Shown here piece by piece: positions 1 to 6,680 of a stretch of 8,245 nt of DNA (its first letter is position 1; every line of letters begins with the position of its first letter). Source of the DNA: an uncultured Prevotella sp. (lineage in GTDB: Bacteria; Bacteroidota; Bacteroidia; Bacteroidales; Bacteroidaceae); assembly GCA_900557035.1 (NCBI GenBank), contig USRA01000073.1, positions 1 through 8,245 on the forward strand. The letters are read 5' to 3'. Below the pieces are notes generated by a model, which worked only from the letters and a program-made list of their open reading frames with translations, ran no database searches and was not told the origin of the DNA. The position numbers were made by a program, and so were the translations under genes.

Positions 1-206
1 TTCATAACCTGCGTACCCGTCGCATCGGAAACAAGATTGCGATAGAAATGCACGTTCGCCTTCCGGGTTCTCTTTCGCTTTATGAGGCACATGAGCATGC
101 TACTCATATCGAAAGAAGATTGAAGCAGCACTTCGGGGCAGATACCCATGTGGGAATCCATCTCGAACCGATTAAAGTGAATGGAAAATATCAGAAACCG
201 AAATAA
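1..206 (+). CDS. Cation diffusion facilitator (CDF) family transporter, C-terminal fragment
   Basis: This is the 3' end of a gene that starts left of the window. Reading from base 3, 67 residues are visible before the TAA at 204-206. The start of the fragment, HNLRTRRIGNK, followed by a short strand (IAIEMHVRLPG), the helix LSLYEAHEHATHIERRL and a final strand ending in HLEP, has the order of the cytoplasmic dimerisation domain at the end of CDF metal/proton antiporters. Those proteins export Zn, Fe, Mn or related divalent cations across the inner membrane. The membrane helices with the metal site are not in the window, so the metal cannot be assigned. The short basic tail (VNGKYQKPK) is unremarkable. 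The family call rests on the C-terminal domain only. The gene converges on the TonB receptor and shares a terminator hairpin with it. Confidence 0.85.
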   Translation, partial: HNLRTRRIGNKIAIEMHVRLPGSLSLYEAHEHATHIERRLKQHFGADTHVGIHLEPIKVNGKYQKPK

Positions 207-249
207 GAATAATAGATATAACTGGAATAAGAATAACTGAAATAATAGT

Positions 250-294
250 AAACGAGCCTTGACGGTAGGATGAATCCTCCTTCAAGGCTCGTTT
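250..294. terminator. Bidirectional intrinsic terminator between converging genes
   Basis: Bases 250-262 are perfectly complementary to 282-294, giving a 13-bp stem. A smaller hairpin can form inside the loop (AGGA 267-270 with TCCT 275-278). On the + strand the stem runs into a T-rich stretch (GTTTTATTAT, 291-300); on the - strand it is followed by an A/T-rich but weaker tract. It lies 44 bases after the stop of the CDF gene and 28 bases after the stop of the TonB receptor gene, so it can serve both. Confidence 0.85.
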
Positions 295-321
295 TATTAT
301 GTTATTTGATATCCGGTCAGA

Positions 322-2379
322 TTACCAGCCAAGATTTACGCTGGCTCCTGCCATAATCCACAAACCTGGCTGCTTAACAGCAGTGAGGTCGTAGTAGCGG
401 TGGCAAGTGATATTATCTGCTTTCACGAAGATATTGTATTTCTTCTCGTCCCACATCAGCTTGCAATCCACCTTGGTGTATGGATGGTAACCATTCATTC
501 TCTGCTGCCATCTTACGCTCCACGATGCTGAAAGCTTGTTCCAGATCTGATGATCCAGGCCGAATACTGCCTTGTGCTTCAGATACTCCAATGCATAGAG
601 TGATTTCAGAATGTTGGTCTCGGTCTTATGATCCTGATAGATGTAAGCATAACCCAACTTGATGCGGGTGATGAAACTGTTTGGTACCAATTCTCTCATG
701 TAGATAGTTGCATCCACGTTGTAGCCCATATTGTTGAGCTTTCCGATGTTCATCACGTGATACTTGCTGTCATTCTGTTCGGTCACGGAAGTCTGAACCC
801 AGTCAATCATGTTGGTGCCGTGCGCATAGAAACCGCTAACGGTTGCAGCAAAACCAGTCTGGCGATACTGGGTTCCCACCTTGAAGGTGGAGTTCTTCTC
901 CGGGTTTAGGTTGATGTCGCCCTGCTGCACCACATTACTTATATATAAGTCGGTGTAGGTAGGCATTCTCAGAGCCTTGTTCCAGGAAGCGTAGAACTTC
1001 CAGTTGTCGTTAGGACGATAACTCATATCTACACCAGGATAGAAGCGGAAGTCGTTGTCAAGACCTGTATTCTTGTTTGCCAAGACACCAGCCGACAAGG
1101 TGAAGCCGCCGAAGATGAAGTTGTGCTCCAGCATGATGTTGGTGTTGGTGCGCTCACCCTTTCGGGTATATTGACGGTCGGAACCCGAGATGTCCTTATA
1201 GTCTTTCTCTGCGAGTTCCTCGCCCAATGCAGTAGAGTAGATGCACTCCTTACTGATGTCGAAACCCACTGCGGTCTTACCCAAAGCCCAAGCCATGTTG
1301 GCATTCAGTCCACCGCCATAAACATCGAGGTCGTGATAGTTCTCGCCCGCCTTGGCTCCAGCCATACCACGAATCAACTGATAGTGATCCTTGAATTTGT
1401 TATAATAGAATTGAGGCGCAATCTCCCAGGTCTTCTCCTGGTTGTGCAGACTCAGGTTGAGAGAAGCCATACCGTGGTCTGTCTTCTCATATTGGTTGTT
1501 GTATTTGGCACTGTAGAAAGTGTTGGCACCGTAGCTCTGGGTAGCAATGCCCAACTGGGCGATGATGTCGAAACGCTGGTCGTAAGAGAAGGAGAGATTG
1601 CCGTAGCCCTGTCCCTTCTCGAAGTCGCTGTTCTTCGTGCCGCCATCCGAGCGCTTGTAGCCTCCGCTTACGGAATAAGCCTGAGTCCACTTGCCCGTTT
1701 CAAAAGCCGTCTGCACACGTCCCTGTGCTCCGAAACTTCCAAAGCTTCCGCCTTCTACACTTGCAGATACTCCATCATTCTTTGCCTTCTTGGTCACGAT
1801 ATTGATGGCACCATTGAAAGCTGAAGTTCCGAATACGCGCGATGCTGCCCCTTCGAGCACTTCGATGTGGTCGATGTCGGCAAGAGCTACAGGAAAATCA
1901 GGAGCATTATGACCAGTCTGTGGATTGGAAATGTTGACGCCATTCAGGAGAATGGTAATCTGGTCGAAGGTTCCACCATTGATGGAGATATCCGTCTGAA
2001 CACCAAAGCCACCACGCTGACGGACATCCACGCCGGTAGCTAATTTCAATACATCGTTGATAGTCTGCGCAGCCGCACGATGAATATCGTCGCGGGTAAT
2101 GACAGACACAATCTTAGGTGACTGCTCTACAGTCATCGGCGCACGAGATCCGGTAACGCTCACCGCATCTAGCTCGTAAGCCTTTCCGCCCTTGTAGAGG
2201 GTAGAATCAACCTTTGTTCCCTCTGTGCTTACGCCTTCTGCCTTAGCATGGCTCAGGGTAGCAACGCTGAGAGCGCCAACAAGTACCTCTCTTCCCAAAA
2301 CTGCGAAGAGTGAGTAATTCTTGTTAGAGAATCGGTGGAACTTCAAGCTGTTGCGCTTGTTGAAAATTGTTTTGTACAT
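322..2379 (-). CDS. TonB-dependent outer-membrane receptor, BtuB-like
   Basis: This 685-residue outer-membrane receptor would import a scarce nutrient such as a cobalamin, metal chelate or haem-like compound, powered by TonB-ExbB-ExbD. Residues 1-47 form an unusually long signal region: a basic/aromatic stretch, a short hydrophobic core (VLVGALSVATL) and a likely cleavage site after A47 (AKA). A TonB-box-like segment (ELDAVSVTG, 69-77) precedes the plug domain (about 86-196), which has the typical features VSVITRDDI, GVDVRQRG, ILLNGV, IEVLEGAAS and GAINIVTKK. The rest (about 200-685) is rich in alternating aromatic and polar strands and ends in tryptophan, as expected for a beta-barrel assembled by BAM. 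It has no N-terminal carboxypeptidase-regulatory-like domain and no SusD partner, so it is not a glycan (SusC) receptor. The closest general type is BtuB/CirA, but the substrate is not proven: the leader lacks a recognisable cobalamin riboswitch. The ATG at 2379 lies about 65 bases downstream of the predicted transcription start, with an A/T-rich ribosome-binding region. Confidence 0.93.
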   Translation of the reverse strand: MYKTIFNKRNSLKFHRFSNKNYSLFAVLGREVLVGALSVATLSHAKAEGVSTEGTKVDSTLYKGGKAYELDAVSVTGSRAPMTVEQSPKIVSVITRDDIHRAAAQTINDVLKLATGVDVRQRGGFGVQTDISINGGTFDQITILLNGVNISNPQTGHNAPDFPVALADIDHIEVLEGAASRVFGTSAFNGAINIVTKKAKNDGVSASVEGGSFGSFGAQGRVQTAFETGKWTQAYSVSGGYKRSDGGTKNSDFEKGQGYGNLSFSYDQRFDIIAQLGIATQSYGANTFYSAKYNNQYEKTDHGMASLNLSLHNQEKTWEIAPQFYYNKFKDHYQLIRGMAGAKAGENYHDLDVYGGGLNANMAWALGKTAVGFDISKECIYSTALGEELAEKDYKDISGSDRQYTRKGERTNTNIMLEHNFIFGGFTLSAGVLANKNTGLDNDFRFYPGVDMSYRPNDNWKFYASWNKALRMPTYTDLYISNVVQQGDINLNPEKNSTFKVGTQYRQTGFAATVSGFYAHGTNMIDWVQTSVTEQNDSKYHVMNIGKLNNMGYNVDATIYMRELVPNSFITRIKLGYAYIYQDHKTETNILKSLYALEYLKHKAVFGLDHQIWNKLSASWSVRWQQRMNGYHPYTKVDCKLMWDEKKYNIFVKADNITCHRYYDLTAVKQPGLWIMAGASVNLGW

Positions 2380-2410
2380 TAAATAAAATGTTTATAAATG
2401 AATAATAAAT

Positions 2411-2444
2411 CGAAGCCGCAAGCCTGCTCGGTTTTCGGCATTCG
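2411..2444 (-). promoter_or_regulatory. Possible stem-loop in the TonB receptor 5' leader
   Basis: Bases CGAAGCCG (2411-2418) pair with CGGCATTCG (2436-2444), giving eight base pairs with one bulged base (2440). In the transcript this hairpin would form within a few bases of the predicted start site, six bases downstream of the promoter. It could protect the 5' end or be a regulatory fold, or it may be chance. It lacks the conserved elements of the cobalamin riboswitch and matches no riboswitch that I recognise. Confidence 0.35.
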
Positions 2445-2449
2445 GGGTG

Positions 2450-2480
2450 CAAAGGTACTGCCTTTCCTCGAAATGACAAA
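2450..2480 (-). promoter_or_regulatory. Bacteroidota-type promoter for the TonB receptor gene
   Basis: On the - strand the -33 element TTTG (complement of 2477-2480) is followed by exactly 19 bases and the -7 element TACCTTTG (complement of 2450-2457). This matches the Bacteroidota primary sigma factor consensus TTTG-N19-21-TAnnTTTG. Transcription would begin near 2443-2445, giving a leader of about 65 bases before the ATG at 2379. Confidence 0.82.
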
Positions 2481-2595
2481 GCAAAATGTGATTTATTTTT
2501 ATTCTGCATCTAAAGTTTTAATTTAAATCAAGAGAGGCTGAATTGTTATAAATGGCGAAAAAGGGAAGTTTAAAAAGCATTTTCTTATTGAAACA

Positions 2596-2626
2596 TTTGC
2601 TTTTTCAGATTATTCTTGTATCTTTG
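2596..2626 (+). promoter_or_regulatory. Bacteroidota-type promoter for the flavin reductase-clpS-clpA-aat group
   Basis: TTTG at 2596-2599 is followed by 19 bases and TATCTTTG at 2619-2626, a perfect match to the Bacteroidota consensus with the same spacing as the divergent promoter. Transcription would begin near 2631-2633, leaving a leader of about 92 bases before the ATG at 2725. I could not find an equally good promoter before clpS, clpA or aat, so this one may drive all four genes. Confidence 0.85.
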
Positions 2627-2724
2627 CAGGTGATATGCGGTGTTCGGTGCTGGGTTGGCATAACTTTTGTTGAATGCTGCAATATTTCATTAATTAAAAA
2701 TATACAGAGAAAGGAAAAGATAAA

Positions 2725-3231
2725 ATGGAGAAAATCAACGTAAAAGAACTGAATGATAATGTCTTCGAGACTATTGGTAAGGAGTGGATGCTGGTTTGCG
2801 CCGGCAACAAGGATAAGTTCAATATGATGACTGCCTCTTGGGGTTGCCTGGGATGGCTCTGGAACAAGCCGGTGGCTGTGGTGTTTATCCGTCCGGAACG
2901 CTACACCCACGGCATTATCGAGGAGAATGAATTCATGACCCTCTCTTTCCTCGGCAATAGCGAGGAGGCTCGAAAGATTTATAACTTCTGCGGATCCAAG
3001 AGCGGTCGCGATTTGGATAAGGCAAAGGAAACAGGATTGACTCCTGTGGAAACCGATAACGGCAGCATCGCCTTTGAGCAGTCACGACTCACCCTGGAAT
3101 GCCGCAAACTCTATAAGGACAACATGATGGCAGAAAAATTCCTCGATAAGGATCTTCTGCAGTGGTATGGTGCCAAGGGCGGATTCCACGATGTCTATGT
3201 TGTGGAAATTACGAATGCTTATATAAAGTAA
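2725..3231 (+). CDS. Flavin-reductase-like FMN-binding split-barrel protein
   Basis: This 168-residue protein has the layout of the small flavin reductase/flavoredoxin family, which binds FMN and passes electrons between flavin or NAD(P)H and a partner. Family-like features are NMMTASWG (33-40), a G-W-L-W-N-K-P stretch (43-49) and VVFIRPERYT (52-61), which in relatives line the flavin phosphate and ring, followed by FMTLSFLG. Later parts (EQSRLTLECRKLY and VYVVEITNAYI) fit the closing strands of the barrel. It has no signal peptide or membrane segment, so it should be cytoplasmic. The physiological partner is unknown and enzyme activity cannot be read from the sequence. The ATG at 2725 follows an A-rich, purine-rich stretch (AAAGGAAAAG). 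The stop lies only 9 bases before clpS, which suggests co-transcription with the N-degron genes. Confidence 0.88.
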   Translation: MEKINVKELNDNVFETIGKEWMLVCAGNKDKFNMMTASWGCLGWLWNKPVAVVFIRPERYTHGIIEENEFMTLSFLGNSEEARKIYNFCGSKSGRDLDKAKETGLTPVETDNGSIAFEQSRLTLECRKLYKDNMMAEKFLDKDLLQWYGAKGGFHDVYVVEITNAYIK

Positions 3232-3240
3232 TCAATAAAT

Positions 3241-3543
3241 ATGGCTCAAGAACAGACTGCAATTCGTGAACGCCAGAAGACCAGGCTCAAGGAGCCGGGG
3301 CGTTACGTGGTGATGATGTTCAACGATGACTTCACACCGATGGACTTCGTGGTGGAAATCCTCGAAACCATCTTCTTCAAATCGCAGGCAGAGGCAGAGG
3401 CGATCATGCTCAAGGTTCACCACGAGGAGAAAGCCGTGGTGGGTACCTATTGCTACGATATCGCCAAGAGTAAGGTAGAGAAGGCGATGGAGAAAGCCCG
3501 TACGCAGAAGTATCCGCTGAAGCTCACTTATATGCCAGAATAA
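3241..3543 (+). CDS. clpS: ATP-dependent Clp protease adaptor ClpS (N-recognin)
   Basis: ClpS binds proteins that begin with Leu, Phe, Tyr or Trp and delivers them to ClpA for degradation by ClpAP. This copy has 100 residues, close to the 106 of E. coli. The N-degron pocket is intact: N28-D29-D30 and T32 in FNDDFTPM, the gatekeeper methionine M34, then M56 and H60 in IMLKVHH, which correspond to the pocket residues of E. coli ClpS. The basic, flexible N-terminal stretch of about 20 residues is present; in E. coli this tail is needed for hand-off to ClpA. The family's C-terminal strand (YPLKLTYMPE) closes the protein. The gene starts 9 bases after the flavin-reductase-like gene and is followed by clpA, its direct partner. 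I see no missing key residue. Confidence 0.97.
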   Translation: MAQEQTAIRERQKTRLKEPGRYVVMMFNDDFTPMDFVVEILETIFFKSQAEAEAIMLKVHHEEKAVVGTYCYDIAKSKVEKAMEKARTQKYPLKLTYMPE

Positions 3544-3588
3544 AGAATGGAAATTTAGAGGGTATTTGAAGAGAAGCAGGAGAAAAAT

Positions 3589-3626
3589 AAAAGGGTTGAT
3601 AACCTTTGGATGAAATAAGCCCTTTT
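3589..3626 (+). promoter_or_regulatory. Possible hairpin in the clpS-clpA spacer
   Basis: AAAAGGG (3589-3595) is perfectly complementary to CCCTTTT (3620-3626), a 7-bp stem around a 24-base loop. It sits in the only sizeable gap (117 bases) of the operon, 34 bases before the clpA start. The right arm supplies four T residues but no true U-tract follows, so at most it is a partial terminator or an RNA processing/stability element. It could be chance in purine-rich sequence. Confidence 0.3.
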
Positions 3627-3660
3627 GCTTCCCCCCATAATAAAGAAAGGAAAGAATAGA

Positions 3661-5943
3661 ATGGATAGTATGGGATTAACCCGATATATGAGTGTCTTGA
3701 TGGATGATGCGATGAAGCAGGCTCGGTTTTTCGACCACGAGTTCGTGATGCCGGAGCACATGCTCCTTTCATTGCTCCGCCAATATGCCTTCTGCCAGGC
3801 TTTGCAGGAGGAAGGCGTGGATAGCCTCAAGATGCACGAAGACTTGGTGGGGTGGCTCGCCAAGCAGGAACGTGTGCCTGAAAACATCAAGTTCCTGCCA
3901 GAACCATCATCACTCTTCAAGACTATGTTTGGAACGGCGTGCGCCCTGGCTGTTGCCGCTGATAGAAAACTTGTGAATGTACCTCATTTCGTGCAGGCGA
4001 TGTTTGGCTTACAGAATTCTGAAGCTGCTTTCCTGTTGTGCAAGAACGTAGGAGACCGACAGGGTGAGTTCCTGGCGAGCGTGGATAGCTATTATCCGCT
4101 GGAAAATGAACCGGGAGATGAAAGCCTGGTGATGGGCGATGGATATGATGAGGACGACTATGATAACGATTATGATGAAGAAGAGGAGGGTAGAAGCCGG
4201 CAGCCTCAGGATTGGCATCAGTTGGTTACCTGCATCTCTGATCAGGTAGAGGAGCATAATCCGCTTATCGGCAGAGAGCAGGAACTGGATAGAACCATTC
4301 AGGTGCTCTGCCGTGCCGAGAAGAACAATCCGCTTCACATCGGTGAACCGGGTGTAGGTAAGACTGCCCTGGTTTACGGTCTCGCCAAGCTCATCAACGA
4401 GAATCAGGTACCTGATCGTCTCAAGGGAGCCCGCATCTATGGTATGGACATGGGACAGATGCTTGCCGGTGCCCAGTATCGTGGCGATTTCGAAAAGCGT
4501 ATCAAGATGGTGATGGAGGGTGCTGCCAAGGAAGGAAACACCATCATCTACATTGATGAGATTCATAATGTGATAGGTGCTGGTCGTGGTTCTGATGGCG
4601 GACCTGATGCTTCCAATATGCTGAAGCGATATCTGGAGGCTGGTGATATCCGATTCATCGGTTCCACCACCTACGAGGAGTTCAACCGCTACATGGCTCA
4701 GAGCAAGGGCATCGTGCGCCGCTTCCAGCAGATTGACATCAAGGAACCTACCGAGGAGGAGGCTATCAAGATACTGGAGGGCTTGCAGTATAAATACAAT
4801 AAGTTCCACAACGTGACTTATCGCAAGGATGCCCTGGAGTATGCCGTTCGTGCCAGTGCCAAATACATCAGCAACCGCTGTCTGCCTGATAAGGCCATCG
4901 ACCTGATGGATGAGGCGGGTGCTTATCTGGAGGTGCATCCTGTGGAATATCGCCAGCGTTCTTACGTTACCAAGGCGATTATCCAGCAGATTCTTACCAA
5001 GGTATGCAAGATAGATGCGGCTGCCATCAAGGATGAAAACAATGACTCTCTGGCTACGCTCCGCCAGCGCATACTCGACAAAATCTACGGACAGGACAAG
5101 GCTGTGGATAAGGTGGTTGAGGCTGTGATGATGGCGAAGGCAGGACTGGTGGATGATGACAAGCCGATGGCTTCGCTGCTCTTCGTGGGTCCTACGGGCG
5201 TAGGTAAAACCGAGGTGGTTCGTGTCCTGGCAAAGGAACTCGGCATCGAGTTGGTGCGTTTCGATATGAGTGAATACACCGAGAAGCATACCGTGGCTAA
5301 ACTCATCGGTTCGCCTGCCGGATACGTGGGTTATGAAGATGGCGGTCTCCTGACCGATGCCATCCGCAAGACACCAAACTGCGTGCTCCTGCTCGATGAG
5401 ATTGAGAAGGCGCATAGCGACATCTACAACATCCTGCTGCAGGTGATGGACTATGCCCGATTGACCGATAACAAGGGTCAGAAGGCAGACTTCCGCAACG
5501 TAATCCTCGTGATGACATCAAATGCCGGAGCGCAGTATGCATCCCAGGCAAGTGTAGGTTTCGGCGGTAATGTAACCCGTGGCGAGGCGATGCTGGCACA
5601 GGTGAAGAAGACCTTCAAGCCAGAGTTCATCAACCGACTTTCCGACACTGTGGTGTTCAACGATATGGATAAGCACATGGCAGAACTGATTCTTGCCAAG
5701 AAGCTTCGTCAGCTCGATGCTAAGTTGGCAGCAAAGGGAGTTTCTATTACGCTTACCGATGCGGCAAGAGAGAAGATTCTGGAGTGGGGCTTTACCAAGG
5801 AATATGGAGCCCGCGAGATGGATCGTGTCATCGGCAACCGCCTGAAGCCTATCCTGATGAAGGCTCTGCTCTTCGGCAAGCTCAAGAAGGCAGGCAAGGG
5901 CTGCGTAGATTTCGATGGTAAGGAATTGGTGGTTAATTATTAG
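3661..5943 (+). CDS. clpA: ATP-dependent Clp protease ATP-binding subunit ClpA
   Basis: ClpA is the hexameric AAA+ unfoldase that threads substrates into ClpP. From the ATG at 3661 it has 760 residues, almost the length of E. coli ClpA (758); an in-frame TTG at 3625 is rejected because the ATG follows AAAGAAAGGAAAG and gives a normal N-terminus. Residues 1 to about 145 form the N-domain that docks ClpS. An acidic linker follows (about 159-176, almost all D, E, Y and G). D1 has Walker A GEPGVGKT (228-235), Walker B D299-E300 and arginine fingers R353-R354. D2 has Walker A GPTGVGKT (510-517), Walker B D579-E580 and sensor 2 GAR (716-718). There is no coiled-coil middle domain, so it is not ClpB or ClpC. 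V632-G633-F634 occupies the place of the IGL/F loop that grips ClpP, so a ClpP partner encoded elsewhere is expected. Both ATPase sites look intact. Confidence 0.97.
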   Translation: MDSMGLTRYMSVLMDDAMKQARFFDHEFVMPEHMLLSLLRQYAFCQALQEEGVDSLKMHEDLVGWLAKQERVPENIKFLPEPSSLFKTMFGTACALAVAADRKLVNVPHFVQAMFGLQNSEAAFLLCKNVGDRQGEFLASVDSYYPLENEPGDESLVMGDGYDEDDYDNDYDEEEEGRSRQPQDWHQLVTCISDQVEEHNPLIGREQELDRTIQVLCRAEKNNPLHIGEPGVGKTALVYGLAKLINENQVPDRLKGARIYGMDMGQMLAGAQYRGDFEKRIKMVMEGAAKEGNTIIYIDEIHNVIGAGRGSDGGPDASNMLKRYLEAGDIRFIGSTTYEEFNRYMAQSKGIVRRFQQIDIKEPTEEEAIKILEGLQYKYNKFHNVTYRKDALEYAVRASAKYISNRCLPDKAIDLMDEAGAYLEVHPVEYRQRSYVTKAIIQQILTKVCKIDAAAIKDENNDSLATLRQRILDKIYGQDKAVDKVVEAVMMAKAGLVDDDKPMASLLFVGPTGVGKTEVVRVLAKELGIELVRFDMSEYTEKHTVAKLIGSPAGYVGYEDGGLLTDAIRKTPNCVLLLDEIEKAHSDIYNILLQVMDYARLTDNKGQKADFRNVILVMTSNAGAQYASQASVGFGGNVTRGEAMLAQVKKTFKPEFINRLSDTVVFNDMDKHMAELILAKKLRQLDAKLAAKGVSITLTDAAREKILEWGFTKEYGAREMDRVIGNRLKPILMKALLFGKLKKAGKGCVDFDGKELVVNY

Positions 5944-5949
5944 GAAGCA

Positions 5950-6615
5950 ATGATATTACAGATAGATGAAAATGCGGAAGAGATTTATTTTCCCGATCCG
6001 CATTACGGCGATGAAGACGGATGTTTTGCGATAGGTGGCGACTTGAGCATCGACCGCCTGCTGCTGGCTTACAGCAACGGCATCTTTCCCTGGTATAGCT
6101 TTCGCGACCAGCCGGAGATTCTCTGGTTCTGTCCGATGAAGCGCTTCGTCATCTTCCCGGACGAAATCCACATCAGTCATTCCATGCGTACCCTACTGAG
6201 GAAGAACCGATACAGCGTGGGCATCAACGAAGATTTCGATGCTGTGATTCGTGCCTGCAGCAAGACCAATGGCCGTTACGAGGAAGATGGTGCCTGGTTG
6301 GGTGAAAACATCATCCAGGCATTCACCGCCCTTCATGAGCAGGGCTTTGCGGCAAGCGTGGAAGTATGGGATAATGAAACTGGTGAGTTGGTGGGCGGAC
6401 TTTATGGCGTCACCATCGGTAAGGTTTTCATTGGCGAGAGTATGTTTTCCAAGGTTCCATCAGGCTCTAAGATAGCCCTCATCTTCCTGGCCCGTTATCT
6501 GCAGGAGCATGGAGGCAAGATGATAGATTGTCAGCTGGAAACCCCGCATCTCAAGTCGATGGGTGGCAGATATATTTCCTACGAGGAATATATGGAAATC
6601 ATGAATGAAGAATAA
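5950..6615 (+). CDS. aat: Leucyl/phenylalanyl-tRNA--protein transferase
   Basis: Aat moves Leu or Phe from its aminoacyl-tRNA to proteins with an N-terminal Lys or Arg, creating the N-degron read by ClpS. It has 221 residues, the usual family size. The N-terminal part carries FPDP, GGDLS (29-33) and YSNGIFPWY (41-49), followed by ILWFCP (57-62). The GNAT-like catalytic part has DGAWL (113-117), VGGLYGV (148-154), GESMFS (162-167) and IDCQ (192-195). E163, D193 and Q195 align by motif with E156, D186 and Q188 of the E. coli enzyme, which bind the aminoacyl adenosine end and support catalysis. The following segment, PHLKSMGG, is the counterpart of the E. coli NDHTASLG stretch. The ATG lies 6 bases after the clpA stop, so the two genes are almost certainly co-transcribed. 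The protein is cytoplasmic, with no signal peptide. Confidence 0.97.
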   Translation: MILQIDENAEEIYFPDPHYGDEDGCFAIGGDLSIDRLLLAYSNGIFPWYSFRDQPEILWFCPMKRFVIFPDEIHISHSMRTLLRKNRYSVGINEDFDAVIRACSKTNGRYEEDGAWLGENIIQAFTALHEQGFAASVEVWDNETGELVGGLYGVTIGKVFIGESMFSKVPSGSKIALIFLARYLQEHGGKMIDCQLETPHLKSMGGRYISYEEYMEIMNEE

Positions 6616-6680
6616 TTCCTGCTGAAAGCGAGTAGCGTCTCTATTGTAAAAAGACGACTTTCTTCTTTTGGTGAAAAAAT

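Larger units (their letters stand above)
2380..2724. other. Divergent intergenic control region
   Basis: This 345-base stretch separates the start of the TonB receptor gene (- strand) from the flavin-reductase-like gene (+ strand). It holds one consensus Bacteroidota promoter for each direction, with an A/T-rich block of about 115 bases (2481-2595) between them. I found no convincing operator repeat, riboswitch or small gene. The + strand leader (about 2632-2724) has short GCAT/ATGC complementarities that do not make a convincing fold. The - strand leader holds a better hairpin, listed separately. Confidence 0.75.

Noticed and set aside
1123..1824. Open reading frame of 233 codons on the + strand opposite the TonB receptor gene
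   Set aside because: It is antisense to a clear receptor gene, with no recognisable domain, promoter or ribosome-binding context.
2380..2449. Cobalamin riboswitch ahead of the BtuB-like receptor
   Set aside because: The predicted leader is too short and I could not find the conserved B12-box-type core; only a simple stem-loop is present.
2655..2672. TTGGCATAAC...TTGTT resembling a sigma-54 promoter
   Set aside because: The required GC at the -12 position is replaced by GT at the proper spacing, and a much better sigma-70-type Bacteroidota promoter lies just upstream.
2552..2743. Small + strand open reading frame (63 codons) upstream of the flavin-reductase-like gene
   Set aside because: Its start is upstream of the predicted promoter, so it would not be on the transcript, and it runs out of frame into the next gene.
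3625..3660. Earlier TTG start for clpA adding 12 residues
   Set aside because: The added residues do not resemble a Clp N-domain, the TTG overlaps the hairpin arm, and the ATG at 3661 has a better purine-rich upstream stretch.
4009..5415. Long open reading frame (468 codons) on the - strand opposite clpA
   Set aside because: It lies entirely within a well-conserved ClpA gene, the translated sequence is rich in I, L, H and T without any domain I recognise, and no promoter is visible. It is best explained by codon usage of clpA leaving the antisense frame free of stops.
6636..6656. Short hairpin CGTCT/AGACG just after aat
   Set aside because: A 5-bp stem without a clean T-tract is too weak; the 15-bp terminator at 6681-6727 explains termination.
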